A stretch of DNA of 64,000 nt from Aliirhizobium smilacinae (GCF_006335145.1 NZ_VDMN01000001.1:1860001-1924000); one strand, 5' to 3'. Shown: positions 18,612 to 29,797, counted from the first letter of the stretch. Notes: a model not told the origin generated them from the letters alone. Numbers and translations are program-made.

Positions 18612-19991
18612 TTGAGCCGCCTTGTGGTCGTTTCAAACCGTGTCACCGTTCCGAAAAAAGCAGGCGATGCGCCTGCCGGAGGCCTGGCCGTCGCCCTGCA
18701 GGCAGCGCTTGAAGAGCGCGGCGGCATCTGGATGGGATGGTCGGGAAATTCCAGCGGCGACCGCGAACCGGAAAAGATGGATATCCGCGAACATGGCAAC
18801 ATCACCTATGCGCTGACGGATCTCACCGATACCGATGTCGAGGAATATTACCACGGCTTTGCCAATCGGGTGCTCTGGCCGATCTGCCATTACCGGCTGG
18901 ACCTGGCGGAATATGGCCGCAAGGAAATGGCGGGCTATTTCCGCGTCAACCGGTTTTTCGCCCACAAGCTGGCGCCTCTTTTGAAAGAGGACGATATCAT
19001 CTGGGTGCATGACTATCACCTGATCCCGCTTGCGGCCGAGCTCCGACAGATGGGCTTCAAGAACAAGATCGGCTTCTTCCTGCACATCCCCTGGCCGCCG
19101 GCGGACGTGCTGTTTGCCATGCCGGTGCACGAACAGATCATGCGCGGGCTTTCGCAATACGATCTCGTCGGCTTCCATACCGATTTCGACCTCGACAATT
19201 TCGGCGGCGGACTGGTGCGCGAAGGTATCGGCGAGCGGCTGGAGGGCGGCAAGAAATTCTCGACCTATGGCCGAACCTTCAAGGGCGGGGCTTATCCGAT
19301 CTCGATCGAAACCGAAGCTTTTTCCAAGTATGCGGTGAAGGCCTCGCGCAACGTGATGGTGAAGAAGGCGCGGCAGAGCATCGAGGGCCGCGCACTGATC
19401 ATAGGCGTCGATCGGCTGGACTATTCCAAGGGCATCACCCAGCGTATCGACGCTTTCGAGCAGTTTATTAGGCTCAACCCCGCCTACCAAAACCAGGTGA
19501 CGTATCTGCAGGTCACCCCGAAATCCCGTTCGGAAGTGCCGGAATACGAACAGATGCAGCGCACGGTCGCCGAACAGGCGGGGCGCGTGAACGGCGCTCT
19601 GGGTCAGGTGGACTGGACACCGATCCGTTACGTCAACCGTTCAATCGCCAGACCGCTTCTGGCGGGGCTCTACCGGTTGGCGAAGATAGGTCTGGTGACG
19701 CCATTGCGCGACGGCATGAACCTCGTTGCCAAGGAATATGTGGCGGCGCAGGATCCGGAAGATCCGGGCGTGTTGGTTCTCTCCCGCTTTGCCGGTGCAG
19801 CGCGAGAACTGAGCGGTGCACTGCTCGTCAATCCCTATGATATCGAGGGCACAGCGCATGCAATTGCGCGCGGGCTCACCATGTCACTGGATGAGCGCAA
19901 GCAGCGTTGGGAGAAGATGATGGACCACCTTCTCGAATACGACATCAATCGCTGGTGCGACGATTTCCTCAGGGATCTCACGGCGGAATAA
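18612..19991 (+). CDS. otsA: Trehalose-6-phosphate synthase
   Basis: A GT20 retaining glycosyltransferase that joins glucose from a nucleotide sugar to glucose 6-phosphate. The 459-residue product has [10 protein letters not shown] and AGGLAVAL at the N-terminus, [24 protein letters not shown] and [15 protein letters not shown]. Translation appears to start at TTG 18612, supported by AGAAGGAA just upstream and by the family N-terminus. It works with otsB, 40 bases upstream. Confidence 0.95.
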   Translation: MSRLVVVSNRVTVPKKAGDAPAGGLAVALQAALEERGGIWMGWSGNSSGDREPEKMDIREHGNITYALTDLTDTDVEEYYHGFANRVLWPICHYRLDLAEYGRKEMAGYFRVNRFFAHKLAPLLKEDDIIWVHDYHLIPLAAELRQMGFKNKIGFFLHIPWPPADVLFAMPVHEQIMRGLSQYDLVGFHTDFDLDNFGGGLVREGIGERLEGGKKFSTYGRTFKGGAYPISIETEAFSKYAVKASRNVMVKKARQSIEGRALIIGVDRLDYSKGITQRIDAFEQFIRLNPAYQNQVTYLQVTPKSRSEVPEYEQMQRTVAEQAGRVNGALGQVDWTPIRYVNRSIARPLLAGLYRLAKIGLVTPLRDGMNLVAKEYVAAQDPEDPGVLVLSRFAGAARELSGALLVNPYDIEGTAHAIARGLTMSLDERKQRWEKMMDHLLEYDINRWCDDFLRDLTAE

Positions 19992-20069
19992 AGCAGGAAT
20001 CGACGTTGACATGTGTCGCGGTGCGTATTTTTCTAAACACGACAAAAGATCATAATTTGAGGGAATATT

Positions 20070-20279
20070 ATGAAAATCAGTGCACGTAACCGTTTCAAAG
20101 GCAAGGTTATCGAGGTCACGAAGGGTGCGACCACGGCACATGTCCGTATCGATCTGGGCAATGGCCTGATCGTCACCTCATCGATCACCAACGAGGCCGT
20201 GGACGAACTTGCGTTGGCCGTCGGCGCCGACGCCTATGCTGTGATCAAGGCCTCGGACGTGATGGTCGCGACCGATTGA
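20070..20279 (+). CDS. Molbindin-type TOBE-domain protein
   Basis: A single 69-residue TOBE (Mop) domain, MKISARNRFKGKVIEV...GATTAHVRIDLGNG...VDELALAVGADAYAVIKASDVMVATD. Stand-alone Mop proteins form hexamers that store molybdate. The ATG at 20070 follows a GAGGG-type site. It lies 78 bases after otsA and is followed by a GC hairpin. No mod transport genes are in the window. Confidence 0.9.
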   Translation: MKISARNRFKGKVIEVTKGATTAHVRIDLGNGLIVTSSITNEAVDELALAVGADAYAVIKASDVMVATD

Positions 20280-20291
20280 CCCATTCGGTGA

Positions 20292-20309
20292 GGCGGACGA
20301 TGCTCCGCC
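20292..20309 (+). terminator. Possible terminator after the molbindin gene
   Basis: GGCGGA pairs with TCCGCC around a 6-base loop 12 bases after the stop. The following tract (AAAATTTTC, a little downstream) is only weakly T-rich. Confidence 0.4.
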
Positions 20310-20481
20310 CATCCGAAAATTTTCTGCTCTGATGCATAAACCTTGAGTTTATAGTCCCGTTGAGCGGCTCGACTTGCCCGGTTTGGCGCGAAAGGCAAAA
20401 ACTGCTTGGATCACATGATTGCTCTTCAAGCCTTTCCGCCATTCTTCGAAACACGAAACAGAAGCCTTCTGGCAATGTGAT

Positions 20482-20988
20482 TCACGGCAGCAGGTTCGCA
20501 TCCGTGTCGAAATCACCCTTTTGCGGCGGCGCGATCGGATTGAACAGGCTACGATCCGGCTTGACGTCCAGAAGCGGCGTGCCATCGAGACAATCGAGAC
20601 CGCGCACCAGCAGCACGTTGCCTTCAATACCCTCGAGTTTGACGATCGAAGTCCCTATCGGGTTCGGCCGCACGGGCGAGCGCAGAGAAAATGTACCGTG
20701 TACCTTACCGTTGCTGGCAGGACTCTGCAGCACGAGATCCCTGCGGGACTGATGCAGCCAGTAGAGAATTTCGAGCCGTTCGAAGACCTCGGCACCTTTC
20801 AGCGCCGATACCCACGGCTCGTAGATTTCGATACGGCAGACCGGACCATCATGGCGGCCCTGTCGCGGCGTCTCCATGCGCGAAGTCCACGGCGTTGAAA
20901 TAATACCTATGAAAACAAGGCCGGCATCGGTCGGTTCAGGCGGTATTACGCGCACCTCGTTTTGACGGATTTCGTTCTCACGAACCAT
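20482..20988 (-). CDS. trmO: tRNA (N6-threonylcarbamoyladenosine37-N6)-methyltransferase TrmO family protein
   Basis: The 168-residue protein matches the TsaA/TrmO/VirR (UPF0066) beta-barrel family: GLVFIGIISTPW near the N-terminus, VFERLEILYWLHQSRRD and the signature FSLRSPVRPNPIGTSIVKL. TrmO uses SAM to N6-methylate t6A37 in tRNA-Thr. The ATG at 20988 follows a perfect GGAG. Symbol by family membership; some members act on small molecules. Confidence 0.85.
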   Translation of the reverse strand: MVRENEIRQNEVRVIPPEPTDAGLVFIGIISTPWTSRMETPRQGRHDGPVCRIEIYEPWVSALKGAEVFERLEILYWLHQSRRDLVLQSPASNGKVHGTFSLRSPVRPNPIGTSIVKLEGIEGNVLLVRGLDCLDGTPLLDVKPDRSLFNPIAPPQKGDFDTDANLLP

Positions 20989-21123
20989 TCTTCATCTCCT
21001 GACGGAAATTCAATCGACATAGTTATCTGGATATATCGCTTGGCCGCAAAGCGCCATAAAGTTGCGGCTCGGTTGGAATTTTGGCCACTTCCATTCAGCC
21101 AGCCACAGGGATAATGCTCTGAA

Positions 21124-21708
21124 ATGTTCCAGCTAGAGCAAGCGGCCACATTCGAGCAGCTAATCAAGAAAAGCCGTTTTCTGGCGATCGCGCTCCCGGT
21201 TGCGACCGAGGAGGAAGCGAAGGCAGCAGTTGCCGCGCACGCTCAGTCTGGCGCCAATCACAATTGCTGGGCATGGCGGATCGGAGCGACCTATCGCTTT
21301 TCCGATGACGGCGAGCCGAGCGGTACGGCGGGCAAGCCGATCCTTGCCGCAATCGACGGACAATCCCTGGACAAGGCAGTGGTGATCGTAACCCGCTGGT
21401 TCGGCGGCATATTGCTCGGCAGCGGCGGCCTCGTGCGTGCCTATGGCGGCACGGCTGCGGCCTGTATCAAGGCAGCAGCGCTCGTGGAGGTGAAGCCTTC
21501 GGTGCAGGGCAAGCTTAGCCTCGACTTTGCAGATCTCGCCCGCGTCAAGGCAAGGCTGCAATCCGTGACCGACCTGTCAATTGCGGAAGAGCATTTCAAC
21601 GAGACCGGCGCCGACATCCTGCTTCGGGTGCCGGAGGCCGAGACGGAAACAGTTTCCCGTCTGGTTTCCGATCTGACCAGCGGACGTGCCGAACTGAAGC
21701 TCGATTAG
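21124..21708 (+). CDS. YigZ/IMPACT family protein
   Basis: The 194-residue protein has the UPF0029 N-terminal domain (SRFLAIALPVATEEEAKAAV, HNCWAWRIG, FSDDGEPSGTAGKPIL) with the IMPACT signature VIVTRWFGGILLGSGGLVRAYGG, and a C-terminal DUF1949-like part. Bacterial members are of uncertain role, with suggested links to translation control. It is divergent from trmO and converges with prfC across 12 bases. Confidence 0.92.
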   Translation: MFQLEQAATFEQLIKKSRFLAIALPVATEEEAKAAVAAHAQSGANHNCWAWRIGATYRFSDDGEPSGTAGKPILAAIDGQSLDKAVVIVTRWFGGILLGSGGLVRAYGGTAAACIKAAALVEVKPSVQGKLSLDFADLARVKARLQSVTDLSIAEEHFNETGADILLRVPEAETETVSRLVSDLTSGRAELKLD

Positions 21709-21720
21709 TAAAGGCTGATA

Positions 21721-23301
21721 TTACGCCGCCTTGGCGACGTGATATTCCTTAATCGCAACCATCTTGATCGCCGGATAACGTTCCGATTCATAACGCAGCG
21801 AAAACGCATCCTGCGCCAGGAAAACCGGATCACCGTCGAGATCGCGGGCGATATCGCCACGCTTGACGGTGAGGAATTTATCCATTTCCGCCGGCTGGTC
21901 CGAAGAGATCCAGCGGCAAACGGAAAAACGCGACATTTCGAACGAGACCGGCAGCGTATATTCCGCCGACAGCCGCTCCTTCAGGACGTCGAGCTGCAGC
22001 GCTCCGACCACGCCGACGATAGCCGGTGAGCCGTCTTCCGGCGAAAACAACTGTACGACGCCCTCTTCCGCCATCTGCTGCAGGGCTTCCTTCAGCTTTT
22101 TCGCCTTCATCGCATCTTCCAGCCGCACGCGGCGGAGGATTTCAGGCGAGAAGTTCGGCACGCCCTGGAAGACCAGATTTTCACCCTCGGTCAGCGTATC
22201 GCCGATCCTGAGCGTTCCGTGGTTCGGAATGCCGACGACATCGCCGGCGAAGGCCGTATCGGCGATGTGGCGCTGTGAAGCGAAGAAGAATTGCGGCGCG
22301 GTGAGGCCAAGCTGCTTGCCGGTGCGGGCCAGCCGCGCCTTCATGCCACGCTCCAGCTTGCCGGAGCAGATGCGGGCAAAGGCGATGCGGTCTCGGTGGT
22401 TCGGATCCATGTTCGCCTGAATCTTGAAGACGAAGGCCGTCATCTTTTCCTCAGCGGCATGCACCGTGCGGATATCGGCCACCTGATCGCGCGGTGGAGG
22501 CGCAAAGTCGGCCAGAGCGTTGATCAGATCGCGCACTCCGAAATTGCGCAGCGCCGAGCCGAAGAAGACCGGCGTCATATGTCCTTCGAGGAAGGCCTGC
22601 CTGTCGAAGGGACGGCAAGCCTCTCTGGCCAGTTCCACTTCTTCGACGAAGGCTGCGCGTTCGTTTTCCGGCAGGCGATCGGCCACGGCCTGAGGGCCGT
22701 TGACGACCACCGCCTCCTCGCTGTCTGGACCACGCACCTTGTTTGTGGCCAGCTGATAAGACCCGCAAAAACTCTTGGATCGGCCGATCGGCCAGGTGAT
22801 CGGGGCGGTATCCAGCGCCAGCTTTTCCTCGACCTCATCGAGAATTTCGAAAATGTCGCGGCTTTCGCGGTCCATCTTATTGATGAAGGTGATGATCGGG
22901 ATGTCGCGCATGCGGCAGACTTCGAACAGCTTCAGCGTCCGCGGCTCGATACCCTTGGCGGCATCTATGACCATGATGGCGGCATCGACCGCCGTCAGCG
23001 TACGGTAGGTATCGTCAGCAAAGTCTTCGTGACCGGGCGTATCGAGGATGTTGAAGACCTTGTCGGCATATTCGAAGGTCATCACCGAGGTGACGACCGA
23101 GATGCCGCGCTCACGCTCGATCTTCATCCAGTCGGACCGCGTCTGGATGCGATCCTTCTTCGCCTTGACCTCGCCGGCAAGCTGGATGGCGCCGCCGAAC
23201 AGAAGCAGTTTTTCAGTCAGCGTCGTTTTGCCCGCGTCCGGGTGGGCGATGATCGCAAATGTACGGCGGCGGGAAACCGCTTCTGCCAGTGTTTCGGCCA
23301 T
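21721..23301 (-). CDS. prfC: Peptide chain release factor 3
   Basis: A 526-residue translational GTPase that recycles RF1/RF2 from the ribosome. It has the G1 motif [15 protein letters not shown], a switch region with [11 protein letters not shown]3 DTPGHEDF and G4 NKMDRE. The length equals that of canonical RF3, and domains II and III follow (for example [21 protein letters not shown] split by [10 protein letters not shown]). It is convergent with the YigZ gene and divergent from dut. Confidence 0.97.
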   Translation of the reverse strand: MAETLAEAVSRRRTFAIIAHPDAGKTTLTEKLLLFGGAIQLAGEVKAKKDRIQTRSDWMKIERERGISVVTSVMTFEYADKVFNILDTPGHEDFADDTYRTLTAVDAAIMVIDAAKGIEPRTLKLFEVCRMRDIPIITFINKMDRESRDIFEILDEVEEKLALDTAPITWPIGRSKSFCGSYQLATNKVRGPDSEEAVVVNGPQAVADRLPENERAAFVEEVELAREACRPFDRQAFLEGHMTPVFFGSALRNFGVRDLINALADFAPPPRDQVADIRTVHAAEEKMTAFVFKIQANMDPNHRDRIAFARICSGKLERGMKARLARTGKQLGLTAPQFFFASQRHIADTAFAGDVVGIPNHGTLRIGDTLTEGENLVFQGVPNFSPEILRRVRLEDAMKAKKLKEALQQMAEEGVVQLFSPEDGSPAIVGVVGALQLDVLKERLSAEYTLPVSFEMSRFSVCRWISSDQPAEMDKFLTVKRGDIARDLDGDPVFLAQDAFSLRYESERYPAIKMVAIKEYHVAKAA

Positions 23302-23400
23302 GTCAGCAACAATCCTTCGAGTTGCCGCGTATCTAGCGACTTAGTGGATAAGTTTCAATTCGTGTTTGACCTCGACGGCCGCCACCGGGCTAATGGAGCG

Positions 23401-23871
23401 ATGAACGTTAACACCCCTTCTTCACCCACGCTCAATCTTCTCCGCCTGCCGAATGGCGATGGACTGGATCTCCCGACCTATGAAACCACCGGTGCGGCCG
23501 GCATGGATCTTCGCGCGGCGGTGGCCGAGGCCGAGCCCATGACGCTTGCACCGGGAAAACGGGCACTGGTGCCAACCGGCTTCATTTTCGAGATCCCGGC
23601 GGGTTATGAGGCGCAGATCCGTCCCCGCTCCGGCCTCGCCTTCAAGAACGGTATCACCTGCCTCAACACGCCCGGCACGATCGACAGCGATTACCGCGGC
23701 GAAGTCAAGGTTCTGCTCGTCAATCTCGGCGACGAGGATTTCACCATTACCCGCGGCATGCGCATCGCCCAGATGGTCGTGGCACCGGTGACGCAGTTGA
23801 GCGTGGCTGAAATCACCGAGACAAGCTCGACCCAGCGCGGTGCCGGCGGATTTGGTTCGACCGGCGTCTGA
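23401..23871 (+). CDS. dut: Deoxyuridine 5'-triphosphate nucleotidohydrolase (dUTPase)
   Basis: Hydrolyses dUTP to dUMP. The 156-residue trimeric-type dUTPase shows all five motifs: [38 protein letters not shown] and the C-terminal [11 protein letters not shown] that closes over the active site. The frame is open for over 1 kb upstream, antisense to prfC, but ATG 23401 gives the family length. Confidence 0.97.
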   Translation: MNVNTPSSPTLNLLRLPNGDGLDLPTYETTGAAGMDLRAAVAEAEPMTLAPGKRALVPTGFIFEIPAGYEAQIRPRSGLAFKNGITCLNTPGTIDSDYRGEVKVLLVNLGDEDFTITRGMRIAQMVVAPVTQLSVAEITETSSTQRGAGGFGSTGV

Positions 23872-23884
23872 GGCGCTTGATGCA

Positions 23885-23899
23885 GGAGCGTGACGCTCC
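23885..23899 (+). terminator. Possible terminator after dut
   Basis: GGAGCG-TGA-CGCTCC is a perfect 6-bp stem with a 3-base loop, 13 bases after the dut stop. No T run follows, so termination is only suggested. Confidence 0.4.
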
Positions 23900-24070
23900 T
23901 CAGCTTTGATAGCTATCAATAACCTCTCCCATGCAGCATGGCATTGCGCCGAAACCTGCATCGGGAGCAGGATATTTCGCGTATTTTTGACGTGATAAGA
24001 CAAAATCGGCCTCGCCTGTTGCTCCATCGAACACTATTTTTCGTTCAACCTTTCAAGTGGAGAAACGACA

Positions 24071-25036
24071 ATGTCGGTGAACAAGCCGGGCCGCGGCCGT
24101 ATCTATTCCTCGATCACCGAAACGATCGGTGACACGCCGCTCGTCCGGCTGGACAAGCTGGCAAAAGAAAAGGGCGTGAAGGCCACCATCCTCGCCAAGC
24201 TCGAATTTTTCAATCCGATTTCGTCGGTCAAGGACCGTATCGGGGTGGCCATGATCGAAAGCCTGGAAGCACAGGGCAAGATCACACCCGGCAAAACCAC
24301 GCTCATCGAACCCACCTCGGGCAACACCGGAATCGCGCTCGCCTTTGCCGCTGCCGCAAAAGGTTACAAGCTGATCCTGACCATGCCGGAAACCATGTCG
24401 GTCGAGCGCCGCAAGATGCTGGCACTGCTCGGCGCCGAACTCGTTCTGACCGAAGGCCCGAAGGGCATGAAAGGCGCGATCGCCAAGGCAGAAGAGCTTG
24501 CCGCCACGCTTCCCGATGCGATCATTCCGCAGCAGTTCGAAAACCCTGCCAATCCGGAAATCCACCGTAAGACCACAGCCGAGGAAATCTGGAACGATAC
24601 CGATGGCAAAGTCGATATTTTCGTTGCCGGCATCGGCACAGGCGGAACGATCACCGGCGTCGGCCAGGTGCTCAAGAGCCGCAATCCGGACGTGAAGGTC
24701 ATCGCCGTCGAGCCGAAGGAATCTCCGGTTCTTTCGGGCGGCGAACCCGGTCCCCACAAGATCCAGGGCATCGGCGCCGGTTTTGCGCCAAAGGTTCTCG
24801 ATACGGAAATCTATGACGAGATCGTCACGGTCGCCAGCAGCGACGCCTTGGAAACCGCGCGCCACGTGGCGCAGCTGGAAGGCGTGCCGGTGGGCATCTC
24901 GTCCGGTGCAGCTCTGAAGGCGGCAATTGAAGTCGGTAGCCGGCCGGAAAATGCCGGCAAGACCATTGTCGTGATCATCCCCTCCTTCGCGGAACGTTAT
25001 CTCTCCACCGCTCTATTCGACGGACTGGGCGGCTAA
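24071..25036 (+). CDS. cysK: Cysteine synthase A (O-acetylserine sulfhydrylase)
   Basis: A PLP enzyme that makes cysteine from O-acetylserine and sulfide. The 321-residue protein has the PLP lysine in [11 protein letters not shown] (Lys54), the substrate loop TSGNTGIAL, and the phosphate-binding [10 protein letters not shown]. The C-terminus carries [18 protein letters not shown] site precedes the ATG. It is convergent with comM, with 7 bases between stops. Confidence 0.95.
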   Translation: MSVNKPGRGRIYSSITETIGDTPLVRLDKLAKEKGVKATILAKLEFFNPISSVKDRIGVAMIESLEAQGKITPGKTTLIEPTSGNTGIALAFAAAAKGYKLILTMPETMSVERRKMLALLGAELVLTEGPKGMKGAIAKAEELAATLPDAIIPQQFENPANPEIHRKTTAEEIWNDTDGKVDIFVAGIGTGGTITGVGQVLKSRNPDVKVIAVEPKESPVLSGGEPGPHKIQGIGAGFAPKVLDTEIYDEIVTVASSDALETARHVAQLEGVPVGISSGAALKAAIEVGSRPENAGKTIVVIIPSFAERYLSTALFDGLGG

Positions 25037-25043
25037 AAGCCAG

Positions 25044-26579
25044 TCACGCCGCCGCGATGGCCAGCCGCTCGCTGGCCATGCGGTAGGAAATCGCTTCGGC
25101 AAGGTGAAGTCGGCCGACCGTCGGCTTGCCGTCGAGATCAGCCAATGTGCGCGCCACCTTCAGGACACGGTGATAGCCGCGAGCGGAGAATTTCAGTTTC
25201 TCCGCCGCATCCCGCAGCAATTGCAGACCGGATGCATCAGGCTCGGCAACTTTTTCGATCAGTGACGTCGAGCAACGCGCATTGGTGAGCGGCCCCGACA
25301 GACCCGCGGCCAGATAGCGATCCTGTTGTAGTTCCCTCGCTGCATGAACCCGTTTCGCCACGTCGGCGCTGCTTTCCGCAGCCGCCGGACGGATGAGATC
25401 CGATGCCGAAACCGCCGGCACATCGATGCGGATATCGATACGATCCATCAGCGGCGCGGAAATGCGTCCCTGATAATCGGCGGCGCAACGGGGACCACGG
25501 GCGCATGAATGGCCGGGCTCCCCCGCCATGCCGCAACGGCAGGGGTTCATCGCAGCGACGAGCTGCATGCTCGCCGGATAGGAAACGCGATGGTTGGCCC
25601 GGGCGATGACGCATTCACCGGTTTCCAAAGGCTGGCGCAGCGCGTCCAGCACCTGCGGCGAAAATTCCGGAAACTCGTCGAGAAACAGAACGCCGTGATG
25701 AGCAAGCGATGCCTCACCCGGCTTTGCCCTGAGCCCTCCGCCGATCAGCGCTGCCATGGTCGCCGAATGATGCGGGGTGCGATAGGGCCGCCGGTCCGAC
25801 AGCTTGCCGCCCGACAATTGCCCGGCGATCGAATGGATCATCGAGACTTCCAGAAGTTCGGCTGCCGATAGCGGCGGGAGGATGGAGGGCAGTCTCGCCG
25901 CCAGCATGGATTTTCCAGAACCTGGCGGTCCGACAAAAAGCAGGTTATGGCCGCCGGCCGCTGCGACCTCCAAAGCTCGCTTGGCGCTTTCCTGGCCCTT
26001 GATCTCTGCCAGATCCGGCAGGTTTGCGGGAAGCGCGCGGATCGCCGGCTGCGGCCTCGATATGACCTGCGTTCCGCGAAAATGGTTGGCAAGCGCGATC
26101 AGGCTACGCGGCGCAAGGATATCAACATCCGGTCCAGCCCAGGCGGCTTCCGGGCCGCTGTCAGCCGGGCAGATCAGGCCCTTGCCGAGCGCATTGGCAC
26201 TGATTGCCGCCGGAAGCGCGCCGGCAACCGCCGCAAGCGTACCATCCAAATTCAGCTCGCCGATTACCACATGATCGGCAATGGCATCGCCCGGAATGGC
26301 GCCGAGTGCTGCCATCAGGCCAAGTGCGATGGCAAGGTCGAAATGGGAGCCTTCCTTGGGAAGATCCGCCGGAGCGAGATTGATCGTCACCTTTTTGGGC
26401 GGCATGGCAAGCCCGGAGGCATGCAGTGCCGCCTGGACCCGCTCGCGGCTTTCTGCAACCGCCTTGTCCGGCAGGCCGACGATATGAACACCCATCTTGC
26501 CCGGCCCGACCATGACTTGAACATCGACAGGCACGCCCTCTATGCCCTGGAATGCAATGGTACTGACGCGTGAAACCAT
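25044..26579 (-). CDS. comM: ComM/YifB family Mg chelatase-like AAA ATPase
   Basis: The 511-residue protein has an N-terminal Lon-like fold (VDVQVMVGPGKMGVHIVGLPDKAV), a Mg-chelatase AAA+ core with Walker A LFVGPPGSGKSMLAARLP, LFLDEFPEFSPQVLDALRQP as Walker B, and a C-terminal zinc-binding CRCGMAGEPGHSC-type region. ComM is a branch-migration helicase used in natural transformation, but the gene is widespread in non-competent bacteria. The ATG at 26579 (MVSRVSTIAFQGIEG) fits the family; a 40-codon extension upstream does not. Confidence 0.92.
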   Translation of the reverse strand: MVSRVSTIAFQGIEGVPVDVQVMVGPGKMGVHIVGLPDKAVAESRERVQAALHASGLAMPPKKVTINLAPADLPKEGSHFDLAIALGLMAALGAIPGDAIADHVVIGELNLDGTLAAVAGALPAAISANALGKGLICPADSGPEAAWAGPDVDILAPRSLIALANHFRGTQVISRPQPAIRALPANLPDLAEIKGQESAKRALEVAAAGGHNLLFVGPPGSGKSMLAARLPSILPPLSAAELLEVSMIHSIAGQLSGGKLSDRRPYRTPHHSATMAALIGGGLRAKPGEASLAHHGVLFLDEFPEFSPQVLDALRQPLETGECVIARANHRVSYPASMQLVAAMNPCRCGMAGEPGHSCARGPRCAADYQGRISAPLMDRIDIRIDVPAVSASDLIRPAAAESSADVAKRVHAARELQQDRYLAAGLSGPLTNARCSTSLIEKVAEPDASGLQLLRDAAEKLKFSARGYHRVLKVARTLADLDGKPTVGRLHLAEAISYRMASERLAIAAA

Positions 26580-26705
26580 GCCATTCGCTCCCCGATACAC
26601 GTCCGGAACGACGGCCCTACCCTGTGGCCCACCCTTCGCACCAGCACAACCATAAGCTGACACGCTACAGAATTTTAAACAAGAACAAAAATCGAACATT
26701 CAAAC

Positions 26706-26735
26706 AAAAAAGGACACCCGATCGGATGTCCTTTT
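26706..26735 (-). terminator. Rho-independent terminator of gshB
   Basis: On the minus strand AAAAGGACA pairs with TGTCCTTTT around a GC-containing loop, followed by a T run; it lies 20 bases after the gshB stop. Confidence 0.85.
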
Positions 26736-26757
26736 ACTCGCACACGAATGAGAAAGA

Positions 26758-27705
26758 TCAGTTCTTCGCTTCGATCGCGTCCCACATCAGGCTCGCGACA
26801 TCGGCACCGCCGAATTTTTTCACTTCGCGGATGCCGGTCGGCGAAGTGACGTTGATTTCGGTCATATAGTCACCGATGACATCGATGCCGACGAAGATGA
26901 AGCCGCGTTCGCGCAGCGCCGGCCCGATCCGTGCGCAGATTTCCCTTTCGCGCGTCGTCAGTTCGGTCGGCTCGGCACGGCCGCCGACATGCATGTTGGA
27001 GCGGCTGTCGGTTTCCGCCGGCACGCGGTTGATCGCTCCGACCGGCTCGCCATCGACGAGAAGGATGCGCTTGTCCCCCTTGCGGACCTCTTTCAGATAG
27101 CCTTGAGCGATATAGGGCTCGCCGCGGTACATCTGGCCGAACATTTCCAGAAGCGAAGTGAAGTTGCGGTCGTCGCGAGCCGAATGGAAGACGCCGGCGC
27201 CGCCATTGCCATAAAGCGGCTTCAGGATGATATCGCCCAACTCCTGACGGAAAGCGGCGATTTCGGCCGGATCACGCGAGATCAGTGTCGGCGGCATCAG
27301 ATCGGCGAATTCCGTGACGAAGATCTTTTCAGGCGAATTCCGTACCCACGCCGGATCGTTGACGACGAGCGTCTTCGGGTGGATGCGTTCCAGCAAATGG
27401 GTCGAGGTGATGTAGCCCATGTCGAAGGGCGGATCCTGGCGCAGAAGCACGACGTCCATCTGCGAAAGATCCACGCGTTGCTTCTCTCCGAGCGTAAAAT
27501 GATCGCCCTTGATGTCGCGGACCTGCAGTGGTTCGACGGCGGCAAAGATCTTGCCGTCGCGCATGGTCAGGCGATCGGGCGTATAATGGAAAAGCTCGTA
27601 GCCGCGCGATTGGGCCTCCAAGGTCATTGCGAAGGTGGAATCGCCAGCAATGTTGATGGTGGAGATGTGGTCCATCTGGATTGCGACCTTGCGAACATGC
27701 GCCAT
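26758..27705 (-). CDS. gshB: Glutathione synthetase
   Basis: An ATP-grasp ligase that adds glycine to gamma-glutamylcysteine. The 315-residue protein has the GshB N-terminal domain ([33 protein letters not shown]) and the ATP-grasp elements [16 protein letters not shown] and [22 protein letters not shown] good terminator follows. The ugp operon terminator lies just upstream, so gshB is its own transcription unit. Confidence 0.96.
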   Translation of the reverse strand: MAHVRKVAIQMDHISTINIAGDSTFAMTLEAQSRGYELFHYTPDRLTMRDGKIFAAVEPLQVRDIKGDHFTLGEKQRVDLSQMDVVLLRQDPPFDMGYITSTHLLERIHPKTLVVNDPAWVRNSPEKIFVTEFADLMPPTLISRDPAEIAAFRQELGDIILKPLYGNGGAGVFHSARDDRNFTSLLEMFGQMYRGEPYIAQGYLKEVRKGDKRILLVDGEPVGAINRVPAETDSRSNMHVGGRAEPTELTTREREICARIGPALRERGFIFVGIDVIGDYMTEINVTSPTGIREVKKFGGADVASLMWDAIEAKN

Positions 27706-27777
27706 GAGTTCTGTCCCCGAAAAATGTGCCGCCTATTTGGGCTTGCCTGATTTAGGATGGCAGTGGCCCGAAAGCAA

Positions 27778-27803
27778 TGCGGCCGGGAACAATCCCGGCC
27801 GCA
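27778..27803 (-). terminator. Terminator of the ugpBAEC operon
   Basis: A perfect 11-bp stem (TGCGGCCGGGA / TCCCGGCCGCA) with loop ACAA lies 30 bases after the ugpC stop; on the minus strand it is followed by TTGCTTT. Confidence 0.8.
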
Positions 27804-27832
27804 CATTGTCAATACGCTTCTGACCCTTCGTT

Positions 27833-28930
27833 TCAGCCGACCGGCTCAGCCACAGCAGCGACCGCCTTGGCAGGCGCACGCGCATCCAGGCGCTTGCCAG
27901 TCTCGGCATCGAAGAAATGCAGTTTGGAGGGGTCGATCGTGATCCGCATACCATCGGTGATTTCGGCTTCGCCAGACAGTGCGATCGTCACGGCTTGATC
28001 GCCGACAACACCGTGGGCAAGGCGCTGAGAACCGAGTTCCTCGACATATTCGACGGTAAAAGGCATGCCCTCGTCACCCGAAACAACGCGCAGATCCTCG
28101 GCGCGCAGGCCGACTGTGACCGCGCCGGAAGTCGGCGCGTAACCGTTGAGCGAAATCAGCGAGGGGCCGATCGCCAGCTTGTCGCCTTGAAGCTCAGCCT
28201 TCATGAGGTTCATGGCCGGAGAGCCGATGAAGCTCGCGACGAAGGTCGAGGCCGGGGTGTGATAGACATCCAGCGGCGAACCGACCTGCTCGATCTGTCC
28301 GCCGCTCAACACGACGAGGCGGTCAGCAAGCGTCATCGCTTCGAGCTGGTCGTGGGTGACGTAGATCGAGGTCGTGCCGAGACGGCGCTGCAGGCGCTTG
28401 ATCTCGCCACGCATGGAAACGCGCAGCTTGGCGTCGAGGTTCGACAACGGCTCGTCGAAGAGGAAGGCGGCCGGCTTGCGGACGATGGCGCGGCCCATGG
28501 CGACGCGCTGACGCTGACCGCCGGACAATGCACGCGGCTTGCGGTCGAGATACTGGGTGATTTCCAACATGCGGGCCGCTTCATTGACGCGCGCGTCGAT
28601 TTCCGCCCTCGGCGTCTTGCGGTTCTTCAGACCGTATTCGAGATTCTGGCGCACCGTCATATGCGGGTAGAGCGCATAATTCTGGAACACCATGGCGATG
28701 TCGCGGTCGGCCGGCTCCACCTCGTTGACCACGCGGTCTCCGATCTTCACGGTGCCTTCAGAAATCGCCTCAAGCCCTGCGACCATGCGCAGAAGCGTGG
28801 ACTTGCCGCAGCCGGAGGGGCCGACGAGGACGATGAACTCGCCGTCCTTAATGTCGAGGTTGATGTCGGAGACGGCGCGCACGCCGCCGGTATAAATCTT
28901 GCCAACGCTGCTGATGTCGATCGCGGCCAT
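27833..28930 (-). CDS. ugpC: sn-Glycerol-3-phosphate ABC transporter ATP-binding protein
   Basis: The 365-residue CUT1-type ATPase has Walker [10 protein letters not shown] (about residues 37-45), the Q-loop QNYALYPHM, signature [14 protein letters not shown], Walker [16 protein letters not shown] and a C-terminal TOBE regulatory domain. It powers the UgpAE channel. It is the last gene of ugpBAEC, starting 12 bases after ugpE, and is followed by a strong terminator. CUT1 ATPases can serve several importers; the assignment relies on the operon. Confidence 0.94.
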   Translation of the reverse strand: MAAIDISSVGKIYTGGVRAVSDINLDIKDGEFIVLVGPSGCGKSTLLRMVAGLEAISEGTVKIGDRVVNEVEPADRDIAMVFQNYALYPHMTVRQNLEYGLKNRKTPRAEIDARVNEAARMLEITQYLDRKPRALSGGQRQRVAMGRAIVRKPAAFLFDEPLSNLDAKLRVSMRGEIKRLQRRLGTTSIYVTHDQLEAMTLADRLVVLSGGQIEQVGSPLDVYHTPASTFVASFIGSPAMNLMKAELQGDKLAIGPSLISLNGYAPTSGAVTVGLRAEDLRVVSGDEGMPFTVEYVEELGSQRLAHGVVGDQAVTIALSGEAEITDGMRITIDPSKLHFFDAETGKRLDARAPAKAVAAVAEPVG

Positions 28931-28942
28931 TTTTGTCGTTCC

Positions 28943-29785
28943 TTACTTGTCGCTTTCGGTCAGGCCCTTGATGAACCAGCTCTGGAAAATCACCACTATT
29001 GCCACGGGCGGGAGCATGGCGAGAACCGCCAGCGCAAATGCCTCGTTGTAATCAGGGATGTTCGAGCCGACCCAGACCTGCAGGATGGATTTGATGCCGC
29101 GCATCAGGGTGAAGAAGCTTTCGTCGGTCGTCATCATCATCGGCCAGAGATACTGGTTCCAGCCATAAACAAACATGATGATGAAGATCGCCGCGATCAT
29201 GGTGCGCGAGATTGGCACCAGGATGTCGATGAAGAACTTGAACGGGCCTGCACCATCGATGCGGGCAGCTTCCAGCAGTTCCTCCGGCACGGACTTGAAG
29301 AACTGGCGGAAATAGAAGGTTCCGGTGGCAGAGGCCAAAAGCGGCACGATCAGGCCCGTATAGGTGTTCAGCAGACCGAGATCCGACATGACCTGATAGG
29401 AGGGCATGATGCGCACTTCGAGCGGCAGAAGCAGGGTGGTGAAGATCACCCAGAAGGAAAGTGTCGCCATGGGAAAGCGGAAATAGACGATGGCATAAGC
29501 TGCCATCATCGACAGCACGATCTTGCCGACCGCAAAGCCGATGCCGAGGATCAGCGAGTTCATCACCATGCGGGCGCCGGTAATATCGCCGGTGAAGCCA
29601 CCCTTTTGCGTCAGCACCTTTTCGTAGGTGGCGATGAAATTGTCACCCCAGGCAAGCGACAGACCATTGCTGTGAATGTCTGCCGCCGTGTGGGTGGAGG
29701 TCATGAAGGCGACCACGACCGGCATGCAGAGAAACAGCGAGCCGAGGATCAGGATGAGGTGATCGGAAAACTTTGCGCGATACAT
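28943..29785 (-). CDS. ugpE: sn-Glycerol-3-phosphate ABC transporter permease
   Basis: A 280-residue MalG-type permease with six membrane segments and the EAA loop (EELLEAARIDGAGPFKFFIDILVP) that contacts the ATPase. The N-terminus resembles UgpE (HLILILGSLFLCMPVVVAFM). It lies between ugpA (12 bases upstream) and ugpC (12 bases downstream) and forms the channel with UgpA. Confidence 0.94.
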   Translation of the reverse strand: MYRAKFSDHLILILGSLFLCMPVVVAFMTSTHTAADIHSNGLSLAWGDNFIATYEKVLTQKGGFTGDITGARMVMNSLILGIGFAVGKIVLSMMAAYAIVYFRFPMATLSFWVIFTTLLLPLEVRIMPSYQVMSDLGLLNTYTGLIVPLLASATGTFYFRQFFKSVPEELLEAARIDGAGPFKFFIDILVPISRTMIAAIFIIMFVYGWNQYLWPMMMTTDESFFTLMRGIKSILQVWVGSNIPDYNEAFALAVLAMLPPVAIVVIFQSWFIKGLTESDK

Positions 29786-29797
29786 CGTCTTATCCTC

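Noticed and set aside
23343..23351. DnaA box AGTGGATAA between prfC and dut
   Set aside because: A single near-match with no companions is expected by chance.
22291..23400. Long in-frame upstream extension of dut
   Set aside because: Lies antisense to prfC; the ATG at 23401 gives the conserved dUTPase length and N-terminus.
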